Shown here: positions 1-11,167 of the stretch, one piece after another
Numbering within the stretch: the first letter of the stretch is position 1
How the letters are laid out: every line of letters starts with the position of its first letter
NCBI GenBank assembly: GCA_009746045.1
Contig: RPFO01001235.1
Span: 1 to 47,014, forward strand
DNA length: 47,014 nucleotides
Source: Mesostigma viride
Lineage: Eukaryota > Streptophyta > Mesostigmatophyceae > Mesostigmatales > Mesostigmataceae
Direction of reading: 5' to 3'
Position numbers and translations under genes: made by a program
Notes under the pieces: generated by a model
Told to the model about the DNA's origin: nothing
Seen by the model: only the letters and a program-made list of their open reading frames with translations
Database searches by the model: none

Positions 1-480
1 ATTGTCCTCGTAACAGTACTGTGGTACATTGGGTGCCGTTGGGCGCCGCGCCGCGTACTTTACTAGTGGTCCTGATCCTGGGGTAGAATGTAGTGGACCA
101 GCGTGCATCAGTAGATTTAGTGGACCAGCGTGCACCTGTAGGCGAGGGCCATGTCGGCCCGAGCGTGTTGGACCGTTGGTGATCATTTATGCGCGTTCTA
201 CCCCTTTGTGTGTGCACTCGGCGTGTGTTAAGTGAATTGACACATTTAGGCTTGGGTCACGGCAGTGTAGTTGTGTTTCCTTCCTCTATTCCTGGAGTAA
301 ACGGGTTTTGGTAAATGGTTGTATGGCGTATTATAGCAACACTTACGTTAATGCATTGAGATCAGCTCCGTCACGTTCGTCTTTCGCCAGAGGGTTAAGT
401 AGAGGAGGCCTGACCAGTTTAGGTAGTATCAGGCCCATTAGAGGTAGAGGTGGAGGTAGATATCCGCGGCGTAACAGTGT
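1..480. other. Left edge, no gene recognised
   Basis: No coding region was recognised here. An imperfect direct repeat containing TAGTGGACCAGCGTGCA lies at about 90-140. The stretch runs into the 40-bp minisatellite. It could be the 5' leader of the retroelement-like ORF at 1909, but nothing in the sequence proves that. Confidence 0.4.
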
Positions 481-489
481 GTTGTGTGT

Positions 490-1715
490 TGTACGTGCAA
501 GGTGTATGTACATGTGTGTGCAGCCGGCCCTTGCGTGCGCGGTGTGTGTACGTTTCTGTGCAGCCGCCCCTTGCGTGCGCGGTGTATGTACGTGTGTGTG
601 CATGCCGGCCCTTGCGTGCATGGTGTGTGTACGTGTGTGTGCAGCCGCCCCTTGCGTGCGCGGTGTATGTACATGTGTTTGCACTCGCCCATTGCGTGCG
701 CGGTGTATGTACGTGTGTGTGCAGCCGCCCCTTGCGTGCGCGGTGGATGTACGTGTGTGCGCACTCGCCCCTTGCGTGCGCGGTGTATGTACGTGTGTGT
801 GCAGCCGCCCCTTGCGTGCGCGGTGTATGTACATGTGTGTGCATCCTTGTCCTTGCGTGCATGGTGTATGTACATGTGAGTGCCGTCGCCCCAACCGTGC
901 ATTGTGTATGTACGTGTGTGTGCAGCCGCCCCTTGCGTGCATGGTGTGTGTACATGTGTGTGCATCCTTGTCCTTGCGTGCATGGTGTATGTACATGTGT
1001 TTGCACTCGCCCCTTGCGTGCGCGGTGTGTGTACGTGTGTGTGCAGCCGCCCCTTGCGTGCATGGTGTGTGTACATGTGTGTGCATCCTTGTCCTTGCGT
1101 GCATGGTGTGTGTACATGTGTGTGCAGCCGCCCCTTGCGTGCGCGGTGGATGTACATGTGCGGGCAGTTGCCCCTTGCGTGCGCGGTGTATGTACATGTG
1201 TTTGCACTCGCCCCTTGCGTGCGCGGTGTATGTACATGTGTGTGCAGCCGCCCCTTGCGTGCATGGTGTATGTACATGTGCTTGCACTGGCCCCGTGCGT
1301 GCGCGGTGTATGTACGTGTGTGTGCAGCCGCCCCTTGCGTGCGCGGTGTATGTACGTGCGTGTGCAGCCGCCCCTTGCGTGCGCGGTGTATGTACATGTG
1401 TGTGCATCCTTGTCCTTGCGTGCGCGGTGTATGTACATGTGTTTGCACTCGCCCCTTGCGTGCGCGGTGGATGTACATGTGTGTGCAGCCGCCCCTTGCG
1501 TGCATGGTTTATGTACATGTGTGTGCAGTCGCCGGCCCCGTGCGTGCGCAGTGGATGTACGTGTGTGTGCAGCCGCCCCGTGCGTGCATGGTGTGTGTAC
1601 GTGTGTGTGCAGCAGCCCCTTGCGTGCGCGGTGTATGTACGTTTCTGTGCATGCCGGCCCTTGCGTGCATGGTGTATGTACATGTGCTTGCACTGGCCCC
1701 TTGCGTGCGCGGTGT
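490..1715. repeat. 40-bp minisatellite, about 30 copies
   Basis: The unit is about 40 bp and reads roughly TGCAGCCGCCCCTTGCGTGC followed by GCGGTGTATGTACGTGTGTG. Common variants are GCATGG for GCGCGG, CATCCTTGTCC for CAGCCGCCCC, and TACATG for TACGTG. Because 40 is not a multiple of 3 and the unit has no stop codons, long open frames appear in several frames on both strands. These are repeat artefacts, not genes. About three quarters of each unit is alternating purine-pyrimidine sequence. Confidence 0.95.
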
Positions 1716-1908
1716 ATCGGCCGAATTAACTTGGGTGCTCGGAAGTGGTTATTCCGGGCAAAATAGTGTTCCGGCCCGATTCGCCTCAGTGGGCAAAAGG
1801 TTCCGGCACTATTTAACGTAACTCCAGACTTCTGCCCGCGCCGCGGAGGCCGTAGAGGCAGGAATCCGGGTAGTAGACGGGGAGTCGAGTGAGGAAGATC
1901 TGGTGGCC

Positions 1909-3506
1909 ATGGACACGACAGATTACCCGGAGGCCCCTCTACCAGAACAGGATGACAGGATGCAGACAGCTCGCGGAGAGCCTGCAGTCCGAGGGGGTGC
2001 TTTAAGGGCCGGGGGCTCGGGAGGTGGTGGCCGGCGCGAGACGTCGTCCAGACCCGAAGCTCCGGACGCGCGAGCGCTGCAGATAGTGAAGGAGCTGAAT
2101 GAGGAGACATTCAACCCCCGAGTGTTCGTGCGCGACTATGGTCGGGCGGGTGACTTGGTGGAGCGGCGGCGTCGGCGCCGTAACCAGATGCCGTCAGATC
2201 TCCGCGCCGATTCCATTCTGGCGCGGGTCGGCCCCGCTAAGCTGGAGGATTTTCGATGGTTCGTGCGGAGAAATGTGGGGTTCAAGATCGAGACCCGCAC
2301 CGCCGAGCGCGACGGCGTGGTGGTCGGTATCGACTGGGAAACCCATGAGCAGGGGTGTCTGTGTCATGCGTGCGTGAACACGCTAGATGCAGGTCTGGTA
2401 TTTCCACGGCTGTTGCTCCTCCTAATTCCGCCCGAGGTGCGGAAGCATCTGGAGAACTACTTCCCTCGATACCTCCCGTTTGAAGGGGCGTTGCGGGGCG
2501 AGAAGTGTATGCGCGCGGGTCAGTACTCGTTACGGCAGGCCCTGGATCGCATCGTGGCGATGGACGACGAGGACCAGGATGATGGGAGCGAGGGTGACGA
2601 CTCCGATTCTGATGACTACCCTCCCCGCCCTCTTCCTCGTCCTCCTTCAAGGGATCCACCTTCTGGGGGTTCCTTGGAGGGCGGCGCAGGACATCGTCCT
2701 GTGACGCGTTTCGAGGCGCCACCGCCGGCGCTGGGCTGGGGGCGCCCCTCTGGGCGAGGGTCTCGCCCGCGGTCCACGGGTTGGGGCGGGGACAGCCAAC
2801 CAGCTTCTCGGCGTGCTCCAGACCGGCCTGCACGTCGGCGCTCGCCTTCACCGTCATCGCGCTCGCGTTCCCGTTCGGACTCTGGAACGGAGGTACGTCC
2901 TGCTCGCCGCGCGTCACCACCACCTCGTCGCCCGGTTGATCGGCACTGGGAGCGCACGTGGGGGTCGGCGGTGGAATTGGAGCGAGAGTCTAGGCGACCG
3001 CGGTCGGATACGACGGGAGCAGTTCCGGCTAGGACAGAACAGCCGGCCGGGGGCGAGCCCCCGGTTGCGGCCCCCGTGGGTCCTCCGACGGATGTGGGCC
3101 AAGAGGAGCCTACCTTCCTTGTCTCCTTGGAACCACCGGAGCCTACCTTCTTGGTCTCCCTGGAACCACGTCCCCGGCCCGCACCAGCCGGCTCATCAAT
3201 GCCACGTCCTGCGGAGGGTCACACCCGGCCCACTTCGTCGGGCCGACCCTCGCACCCTTCTGCGGAGGAACCGTGCCGACGCACCATGGCAGAGACTCCA
3301 CCTCGGGGCGCGGAGGGCCCCAGCGGAACGGACATTCTGGTACCAGCGGAGCCCGTGATGCGCCTGGAAGCGCTCGTAGCTGCGGTACAATCAGGACAGG
3401 ACCTGATACAGCGCCTGATGGTCCAGCACGGTCGTCAAGGCGATCATTCTGCGGCCACCTCAGTGGGCTATGATGCGGCTTCCAGAGCTCCTGGTCACGA
3501 GGAGTG
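1909..3506 (+). pseudogene. Gag-like SR-rich ORF, 5' part, split by a transposon
   Basis: This open frame starts at ATG 1909 in a good Kozak context (gtggccATGg) and is in frame for 532 codons before the CACTA insertion. The N-terminal ~200 residues look globular and include a CxCHxC cluster (about residues 146-151). Next come an acidic D/S-rich stretch, then Arg/Ser- and Pro-rich low complexity of SR type, and an 11-residue duplication around PTFLVSLEP. The layout (globular head, basic disordered tail, neighbouring repeats) resembles a retroelement Gag, but no zinc knuckle or family signature is visible and the assignment is inference. Beyond 3506 the frame reads into transposon TIR. The original 3' part resumes at 10890 in a compatible frame. 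Confidence 0.55.
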
Positions 3507-3539
3507 CACTAGGAGCCGGGTGTTGACAAAGTGTGACAA
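3507..3539 (+). repeat. Left TIR of the CACTA-like element
   Basis: These 33 bp begin CACTAGGAGCCGGGTG and match the reverse complement of 10855-10887 at every position. The TG before it (3505-3506) is the presumed target duplication. Confidence 0.9.
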
Positions 3540-3870
3540 ATTTTTGTCAACAATTGTCAACTTGTTGACAAAGTGTGACAACTTGTTGACAAATTGTTGA
3601 CAAAGTGTGACAAAGTGTGACAAAACTAGACAAAAAAATGTCAACAGCTTGACAAAACTTGACAGAATGTTGACAATGTTGACAAAACGTTGACAATCGT
3701 TGACATGTCAACTTTATGTTGATGTCAACAAATGTCAAAACACTGACAAGCCAAGGTGATTTGTCAACAAATGTCAAGACGTTTACAAACGCAGGCCAAA
3801 CGCAAGAAAAATGTCAACAAATGTCAACATGACAAAATGTCAACACGATAAACAAAGGCATAGCAAACTG
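3523..3870. repeat. Left subterminal TTGACA/TGTGACAA repeats
   Basis: Dozens of irregularly spaced copies of TTGACA, GTGTGACAA and ATGTCAACA in both orientations occupy the first ~350 bp inside the left TIR. Mirrored copies lie at the right end. In characterised CACTA elements such subterminal motifs bind the transposase. That role here is inference. Confidence 0.8.
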
Positions 3871-3960
3871 ACAAATCAACACCACGCACAGGTAAACTTA
3901 CTTCATTAAAATCAATATGGCTGCTGCCTTGCTGCCTGAATTGCGGTTTTCTGCATTACA

Positions 3961-4436
3961 TTAGCATGACAAACTTTACTGACAAAACACATGAATGAAG
4001 AGTGCACTCAATCACAGTCCGAGGGTGGCGTGCAAGATGTACAACCGCAAGCATCTCACAAATGCAGTATAACATCCGTCATAGGGCTGTCCCAGCGATC
4101 ATTGCTGAAAAAAATGGACTCTCTAGAAATTTATCGCATGACAATGTCCAGTGCTACAGCGATGTGACGAGGGCTCAGAGCCTACAAAATCTGTGTCCGC
4201 AGGTGCCCTCCCCGCCATGCTGGCCAATGTGTCCGCCATGGTTGTGTTAGGTAGATCGCCTGCATGCAAGGGATACATGCGTTATCCGGCAAAGCAGCAA
4301 AGGGAACACACAAAGATCTTAAGTGAGATGAATACCCGAAATCAGCTGTGTGTAATGAGACGTCGTGAGAGCACAGCAGTCGCGTGGCTGTTTGTGAGTA
4401 ATGGCTTGATTTTAGGACCGAGAAAGTGAGATAGCG

Positions 4437-4533
<97 letters not shown>

Positions 4534-7500
4534 GACGGGTATTCTCACCTAACTCGTCCCCATGTACCTCACAAGATGTGGAGAACAGCGAAACCCCAGG
4601 AATCCCTAGAGAAGAGCGTTGCGTTGCAAACTGCCGAAAAAACAAGTGGGAGCTGTAAAGTTTCTCCAAGATGCCAGGATGCTTTACGATCTACTTTCTT
4701 GCAATCTCACTACTATGGTGAATACGGCACTCTGAGAAAGAAAGAAGAAAGATTGACGCCAGATCCATGCGAAGGAAAAGTTAGGCCAATCAACTGAATA
4801 TATGCCCCGTACAGGGTACGAATAAAATCTAACGAGGTAGAAGGCATCATAACTAAAGTTGACAGAGAAAGGAGTCGTTTGGTGTGGGGGGTGTGGGGGG
4901 GTGGGTGAAAAAATCCTGTGATTATCAGCAAAAAGACGCTACTAAGGCAAGAAAGAAAGAAAAAATCTATCCATGCCACGCATGTCAACCAAGGCTTCTG
5001 GATTTCACAGAAGAGTCTCCCAACGGCAAAGGAGTTCGTATGATTTGTAGCTAAAAGCAGGGCTCCAAAAATATGCATAGAAGCTGGAAGCACAAAATAC
5101 ACTTTCCAAACTGCTACATTTAATTCCAATTATTAATGCTGGAGGGATCACCACCTACAAACGCTCAATAAAACAAGAATGCAGAAAACAAATTATTCCC
5201 GTGTGTGCTCTCCTGCCTGCTTTCTAGCTACCAAACAAACAAAGAAAGTGTACATTCTTTGGCTCTCCAATGTGCCTCTTTAGCGTTAAAAACAAAGAAA
5301 TACAATTCTTCGGCTCACAATTGTGCTTCATTGGCGGTAACAACAGTGCTGCCGGCTGGGCTATACCAGAACACAAAGAACTATTAAACGGCACAGTCAG
5401 TAGAACCGTTGTAAAGTACTAAACAAACGAACAAACAAACAAACCGGAGTTGAATATTCAAATAAAGAAGGCGTTCCCATGAGGGAATTGCAACCGATAA
5501 AACATCATTATCAAGTCCCGAAGGCCTTTGGGTGCCCCTGGACTGAATTACAATGCGGACATCCAATGGTGGCTGCAACGCACAGCATGTTTACAGCTTC
5601 GTGAATGGACACTAGATGAAGAATGATGACAGTTGCTCACCATAAAAAAATTGGCCGCGCTGGACAGCCGACCACGCCGCTGCCACATGCGATGGGGCCA
5701 CGTGCAAGTCCAACGGTATCAGGCATCACAAGTACACGCGCGAAATTGACATCGAAATGGCAGCACAGATGCAACATACGAATGTATGGAGAACCGTTAG
5801 CTTAAACAACGGAAGTTTGTGAAAAGAAGGAAAGTGACGCAATAGCAGACCGTGGCATACATGATACGCTCAACCTGTACATTATTTAAATACCTAATTC
5901 ATAAGCACGTGACGCAACCTGTACACATCGGCAGGCTCGAGTTACCATGGTCCGGATTCTCCCATGCGCTGGTTGTCTCCTTGATATCGATGCCTTTCAT
6001 AAGAATTGAACCAGATTTGGTTTGAATAGTACAATTGACCTTGTGTATCTAGGAGAAAATGAATGTACTGCGAGCATGGCTAACTTGGCGGGAAACTCTG
6101 GGCGGCCCATGTAGCATCATGGGCGGTGGGCCCTAGGGCAATGCACGAGAATGTCACGTGCGTACGGCGTGTTCAAGTCGATGCAAGACTGTCAGTATTT
6201 CGGACGAAGAATTACTTACTCACCTCAAACGGTTAAGAGTGGGTTAGCTTCTGGATGTCCGAATGGCGCTGTGCCTACCAGCGAACAGATCGATGACAAC
6301 TTAATTCTAGATCCTGGCTGTGTTTCTCCCCCGATGGCTTCTTCTGGCCCTCCGAGCTAGCTAGATAAATTTCATCAAGGACGGCGATTTAATTGCTAAG
6401 AAAATCATGACGGTCATCAGTGAGTCTATGATCCTATTCCTTATATGTAGTTATTCGTTCCTACCATACCGCCATTGCTGAAAAAGTCACAGCATGTAAT
6501 TCCCACCTTGGCTGCGAGCCTTGGCGTAGCTTCCGTCTTCCACCTTCCCCGGCCACAAGCTTTTCCTTGGAGCACAAGCACGTCTTTCGTTTGTCATCGT
6601 TTAGCTTCAACGGGAACACCCGCGCAAGTCGCAAGTCGCCACCACGGGAATCACTTGCACAAGCTTGCAAGACTTTGCGCAAGACGATAGTTGGCGTCGT
6701 CTATTAGTATTGTCCACGCATTTGCGGCCGTCTGTCAGTCTGCTGACTCTTATCGGCGGTCCGTAAGTTTGTGGCCATGCCCTGGCCATGCCAGTCATCC
6801 GACAGCCATCAGATGACGTCCAGTAAATTAAGTAAAAGTACTTATGACGAGTATTTACCAGTGGTAGAGAAACAGTCGTCACTCTACAGTATCGCTTGGT
6901 TGGGATCGCTTGCTGCTGGCGTAATCGCGTCCTTGATCGCCGTACCATTCAGGGAGCGGCCGTACCCGGAAAAACTGCATTGCGCAACAGTTGCCCGTCA
7001 GCATCCTTTCCCAAAATTCAAAGTTTGCGCCAAAGGCCAGCGTTCAACGAAGGCAGAAGTAGGTGTTGCGCGCAGGAAAAACCATGTCTACGGTTAGTGC
7101 TTGGGGCTAGCGCCGGCCGCCGGGCAGAGAGGGCTCGAGCAACGGGGCCACTCACCGAAGTTCTATGTAAGCAGTGAGCGCCATCCAAGATTGTGCAATA
7201 AGAGATGTTGCAGGCCCTCGAAGTGATGTGATTTCTTCAGCAACCGCTATCAGTAACGATGTAGGTGCACTGTCGATGTATGTATGCTGAGCTAGGACAT
7301 GGTGGTAGCCATTGAGGGAGAAACGTGTGCAGTCCTGAGCCAAGCAGCTCTTTACGCTGTAACGCAGCTCGAACAGGACGTCTGGAGCGCGCCAAGCTCC
7401 TTCAACGGCACCACGGTCAGCGAATTTTTGTCGTACGGTTTAACTAACAACACGAATATAGTTAGCATCCCGTGCTCGAATGTGTAGGGCCGTTTCGTTG

Positions 7501-7840
7501 CGGGTAAAGCTTGCCACGTATTTCAGAGATTTTAATGTGTATTCTCTGAATGCTTTCATTACCATGGTGCTTTCCGTGCTCGTCATCATATGTATACATT
7601 TGTGTTGCCGTTTCCTCTTCCATTTTGCGCGTGTACTTGCGGGTGACTGACACCGTCGGACGGGCATGCGGCCTACCCGCGAATGGCTGAGACTGGCTCC
7701 TGCTTGAGACTTGTGGTGAGTAGTGGTTACGATCCCATACATAGGGTCTATACTAAGGATATCACCGTGCTGTAGGTGGAATCGCATGCAGTGCCTCCTG
7801 TTGTTTTTAACTCCCTTTACCTGGCATTTTTGCCGAGGGG
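3961..7840. other. Transposon interior, no gene recognised
   Basis: About 3.9 kb in which only short ORFs occur, none with recognisable motifs. The longest is 138 codons on the minus strand at 4713-5129, hydrophobic and low-complexity, and probably spurious. A (GA)n microsatellite interrupts the stretch at 4441-4530. No transposase DDE signature was seen. Confidence 0.6.
4441..4530. repeat. (GA)n microsatellite
   Basis: About 45 uninterrupted GA dinucleotides. The Ser/Leu repeat ORFs on the opposite strand are artefacts of this tract. Confidence 0.98.
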
Positions 7841-7844
7841 TGAG

Positions 7845-8690
7845 GATTATTCCTTGTCATGGGGGCATACAGGACGGGTTACTTATTCCTTGTCATGGGG
7901 GCAGGCAGGACAAGTTAATTATTCCTTGTCATGGGGGGCAGGCAGGACGGGTTAATTGTTCCTTTTCATGGGGGCAGGCAGGGCGGGTTAATTATTCCTT
8001 GTCATTAGGGGCAGGCAGGACGGGTTAATAATTCCTTGTCATGGGGGCAGGCAGGACGGGTCACTTATTCCTTGTCATGGGGGCAGGCAGGACGGGTCAA
8101 TTATTCCGTGTCATGGGGGGCAGGCTGGACCTGTTAATTATTCCTTGTCATGGGGGCAGGCGGGACGGGTTAGTAATTCCTTGTCTTGGGGGCAGGCAGG
8201 GCGGGTGAATTATTCCTTTTTATGGTGACAGGCAGAACGGGTTAATCACTCCTTGTCATGGGAGGCAGGCAGGACGGGTTACTTATTCCTTGTCATGGGG
8301 GGCAGGCGCATTGCATATACATTTATTCCTTGTCATGGGGGGCAGGCAGGACGGGTTAATTGTTCTTGTCATGAGGGGACGGCAGGGGGGGCTCATGATA
8401 CCCTGTAGTGGGGTGGGCGAAGGCAGGGGGGGTTAATGATTCCCTGTCATGGGGTGGGGGAAGGCAGGGGGGGTTAACGATTCCTTGTGTCCATGGGGGG
8501 CAGGCAGGACGGGTTTCTTATTCCTTGTCATGAGGGGAAGGCAGGGGAGGTAAATGATTTCCTGTCGTGGGGTGGGAGAAGGCGGGGGTAATAATTTTTC
8601 CTTGCCATGGGGGCAGGCAGGACAGGTTAATTATTCCTTGTCATGGGGGCATGCAGAAAAGCTTAAAAATTTCTTGTCATGGGATTGAAA
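7845..8690 (+). repeat. G-rich ~36-bp minisatellite, block 1
   Basis: About 23 imperfect copies of a unit reading roughly TTATTCCTTGTCATGGGGGC followed by AGGCAGGACGGGTTAA. Copies vary in length from about 33 to 40 bp. G runs of 4-6 recur in each unit, all on the plus strand. Confidence 0.93.
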
Positions 8691-8842
8691 GCACCTCACA
8701 GTCAGTTGTCCTCCCTTACGAAATGGCGATTTTGTAGCTACATGATTAACAGAGCATATGCTCTAAATCTTGTAGCAATGGACCGCGTTATATTTCTGTT
8801 GGCGACTACTTTCAAACATTCATCATTTTTGTTTTTCTTTTA
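8691..8842 (+). repeat. Spacer copy 1 of a 152-bp segment
   Basis: A non-minisatellite segment starting GCACCTCACAGTCAG and ending in a T-rich tract (TTTTTGTTTTTCTTTT). It is clearly related to 9760-9911. It is followed after a short pyrimidine-rich run by ACAG, so it looks like an intron 3' end. A spliceosomal role is inference. Confidence 0.7.
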
Positions 8843-8867
8843 CATTTGTCTTGTTGCGGACAGGGAG

Positions 8868-9750
8868 GGTTGATTGCCTTTTCATGGGGGGCAGGCAGGG
8901 GTGGGGGTTACTCCTTGTCATGGGGGGCAGGCAGGGGGGGTTGATTGCCTTTTCATGGGGGGCAGGCAGGGGCCGGGGCTTAATTATTCCTTGTAATGTG
9001 GTGCAGGCAGGGGGGGTAATGATTCATTGTCATGGGGGGCAGGCAGGGGGGGGGTAACTCCTTGTCATGGGGGGCAGGCGGGGGGGGGGTAATTATCCCT
9101 TGTCATGGGGGTTCAGGCAGAGGGGGCTAATCCTTGTCACATGGGGGGCAGGCTGCGTGGGTAATTTTTCCTTGTAATTAGGGGCAGGCAGGGGGGGTAG
9201 TTGATCCTTGTCATGGGGGACATGCAGGGGGGGGCAATGATTCCTTGTCGTGGGGGGCATGTAGGGGGCGTCAAGTGTTCCTTGTTATGTGGGGCAGGCA
9301 GGGGGGGGATGATTCTTGTCGTGGGGGGCAGGCAGGGGAGGGGATGATTCTTGTCGTGGGGGGCAGGCAGGGAGTGTTAATTATTCCTTGTCACGGGGGG
9401 CAGACAGGGGGGGGCAATGATTCCTTGTCGTGGGGGGCAGGTAGCGGGGGTTAGTTGTTCCTTGTCGTGGGGGGCAGGCAGGGGGGGTCAATGATTCCTT
9501 GTCATGCCCGGGGCAGGTAGGGGGCGTAATTATTCCTTGTATTGGGGGCCAGGCGGGGGGCGTTAATCGTTGTCATGGGGGGCAGGCAGGGGGGTTTAAT
9601 CCTTGTCATGGGGGGCAGGCAGGGGGGCTTGTTCCTTGTCATGGGGGACAGGTATGGGGGGAGATTATTCCGCGTCATGGGGGTAGGCAAATGGGTTAGT
9701 TTTTCCTTGTCATGGGGGGCAGGTGGGGCAGCTTTATAATTCCTTGTGGT
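8868..9750 (+). repeat. G-rich ~36-bp minisatellite, block 2
   Basis: A second block of the same family as 7845-8690, with longer G runs (GGGGGGCAGGCAGGGGGGG) and more diverged units. Together with the 152-bp spacer it represents a ~1.07-kb tandem duplication of minisatellite plus spacer. Confidence 0.92.
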
Positions 9751-9759
9751 GGGTTTTAA

Positions 9760-9911
9760 GCACCTTGCAATCGTTATGCCCTCTTAAGGAAGTGTGCTTG
9801 CGCAGCTAATCGATTAACATAACATATGCTCCAAATTTCGTACACAATGGATACCGTAATAAATTTGTTATTGACTACGAATAAACATTCATAATTTTTG
9901 TTTTTCTTCTG
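9760..9911 (+). repeat. Spacer copy 2 of a 152-bp segment
   Basis: Related to 8691-8842 with many substitutions but the same start (GCACCT), a shared core (GATTAACA..GCATATGCTC / ..ACATATGCTC) and the same T-rich end, here followed by CTGCAG. The two copies are offset by 1069 bp. Confidence 0.7.
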
Positions 9912-10480
9912 CAGGAAGTCTCGGCTGTTCTGGTGCCATATGCATCCTCACCATCGTCGTCATCGACGTAGCCGGCGGACTCGTCTAGGGTCCATGCACG
10001 GGTTGCTCAGGTTTGTCTTTGAATCTGTGTGATGAGGTGTTTTCTTTGCGCAGTGTATGTTTGCCTGCAGCTACCTTTTTTGTTCCAAATAGATCAGTGC
10101 TTTCTTCTTTGCATTTGCAGCAAGAGAGGGAAGTTTTTGTACAGGTTTTTTAACGTAATCTGCCTCTTTAATGTTGCACAACTGACAACAACCATGTATA
10201 CATTGATGTTATTTCCACCTCTGCATCTTTTTTCTGTGTTTTACAGGAGAGTCGAGAGCTTTTAATCAAAATGACATCCGCAAATGACGGCTGCACACAA
10301 TATACCCAACGGGCGGCTGCCTGCAAATTCTTTGCAAGCATTTAGAGCTTTCCGTGGAAGTCATGCTCACAACGGGCTGCACGCAACGCAATGGGCTGCC
10401 GTCCGAACTTTGCCTACGAGACAATCGTTGTTGCTGTCAGCATTAAGTAATGCTTATTTTGTAATAAAAAGAAAAATTTC
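9912..10480 (+). other. Intron/exon-like region in the transposon, no gene recognised
   Basis: Several pyrimidine-tract-plus-CAG sites occur (ttcttctgCAG at 9915, tttgCAG near 10120, gttttaCAG near 10245), separating short GC-rich stretches. This looks like shuffled exon/intron sequence from a host gene. No protein family could be recognised. Confidence 0.3.
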
Positions 10481-10870
10481 ACTGGTTTTTGTCACTTTTT
10501 GTCACTTTTTGTCACTTTTTGTCACTTTTTGTCTGTTTTATAGTCCTGATAAATTTTCAGGATTGTCTGTGATATATCAACGTTTGTGTTGTGATAAATG
10601 TGCACAAATGTCACTAATTGTGGTGTGATAAAATGTGATAAAATCTCACTCTCATGTTGACAATGCGTGACGTTGACAATGTGTGACATTTTTTGACACT
10701 TTCACCTTGATAATTTGTCAAGAATTGTCTTGTAAAATCGACCTGATATGTCATGGTTTTGTCAACATTTGTATAGCTTTTGTCACACTTTGTCACACCA
10801 CATGTCACACTTTGTCACACTTTGTCACACTTTATCAACCTGACATGTCAAGCATTGTCACACTTTGTCA
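10480..10870. repeat. Right subterminal TTGTCA repeats
   Basis: Mirror image of the left subterminal region. It includes about five tandem TTTTTGTCAC units at 10487-10535 and many TTTGTCACAC and TGTCAA motifs leading into the right TIR. Confidence 0.8.
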
Positions 10871-10887
10871 ACACCCGGCTCCTAGTG
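10855..10887 (-). repeat. Right TIR of the CACTA-like element
   Basis: Perfect inverted copy of 3507-3539, ending ...CCCGGCTCCTAGTG. It is followed by TG (10888-10889), the second copy of the presumed target duplication. Confidence 0.9.
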
Positions 10888-10889
10888 TG

Positions 10890-11133
10890 GTCATTGGGGG
10901 ACTTCATACGACCGGTACCGGGCAGAGCGGTGAGACATGGTGGGCCAGGACTTCGCACGGAGAAGCTGTGTGTGACATTCGAGGGACCTCCGGCTTTTCA
11001 GGTGCCCCGGGCACGCACCTACCCGCTCCTCTGGTGTTTCAAGCGGGTCCTTGGTTCGCGGTGGATCGCGGGGCTTACTGGGAAGAGGGGATTCATAGGT
11101 GTTTGCTCAATTTCACAAGTCTTCAAATGAGTA
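10890..11133 (+). pseudogene. 3' remnant of the transposon-split ORF
   Basis: If the transposon and one TG are ignored, the codon started at 3505 continues here. About 80 further codons stay open to a stop near 11131, just before the 173-bp satellite. A second frame is also open through this stretch, so the true frame is not certain. The sequence is basic and aromatic and has no recognised domain. Continuity of the frame across the excised element supports a single gene split by the insertion. Confidence 0.5.
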
Positions 11134-11167
11134 AAAAAAAAATCTTTCAGATCTGAGGGTACCTAAA

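Larger units (their letters stand above)
3505..10889. mobile_element. CACTA-like (EnSpm) DNA transposon, non-autonomous
   Basis: The element proper is 3507-10887. Its ends are perfect 33-bp terminal inverted repeats beginning CACTAGGAGCCGGGTG, the hallmark CACTA terminus. It is flanked by the dinucleotide TG on both sides (3505-3506 and 10888-10889), which fits the 2-3 bp target duplications of this superfamily. Both subterminal regions are packed with TTGACA / GTGTGACAA motifs in mirrored orientation, like the transposase-binding subterminal repeats of known CACTA elements. No transposase-like ORF is present among the short ORFs inside, so it would depend on a transposase encoded elsewhere. 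The interior carries a (GA)n tract, G-rich minisatellites and intron-like segments, possibly captured host DNA. Confidence 0.82.

Noticed and set aside
308-2110. Long ORFs of 313-563 codons on both strands over the minisatellite
   Set aside because: They overlap in several frames on both strands and consist of Cys/His/Val or His/Thr repeats produced by a 40-bp unit without stop codons.
3523-3870. TTGACA words as bacterial -35 promoter boxes
   Set aside because: They are many, irregular and mirrored at both ends of a transposon, with no matching -10 boxes or bacterial genes.
4713-5129. 138-aa hydrophobic minus-strand ORF as a membrane protein gene
   Set aside because: AT-rich, low-complexity, no start context or neighbouring exon support. 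Likely chance.
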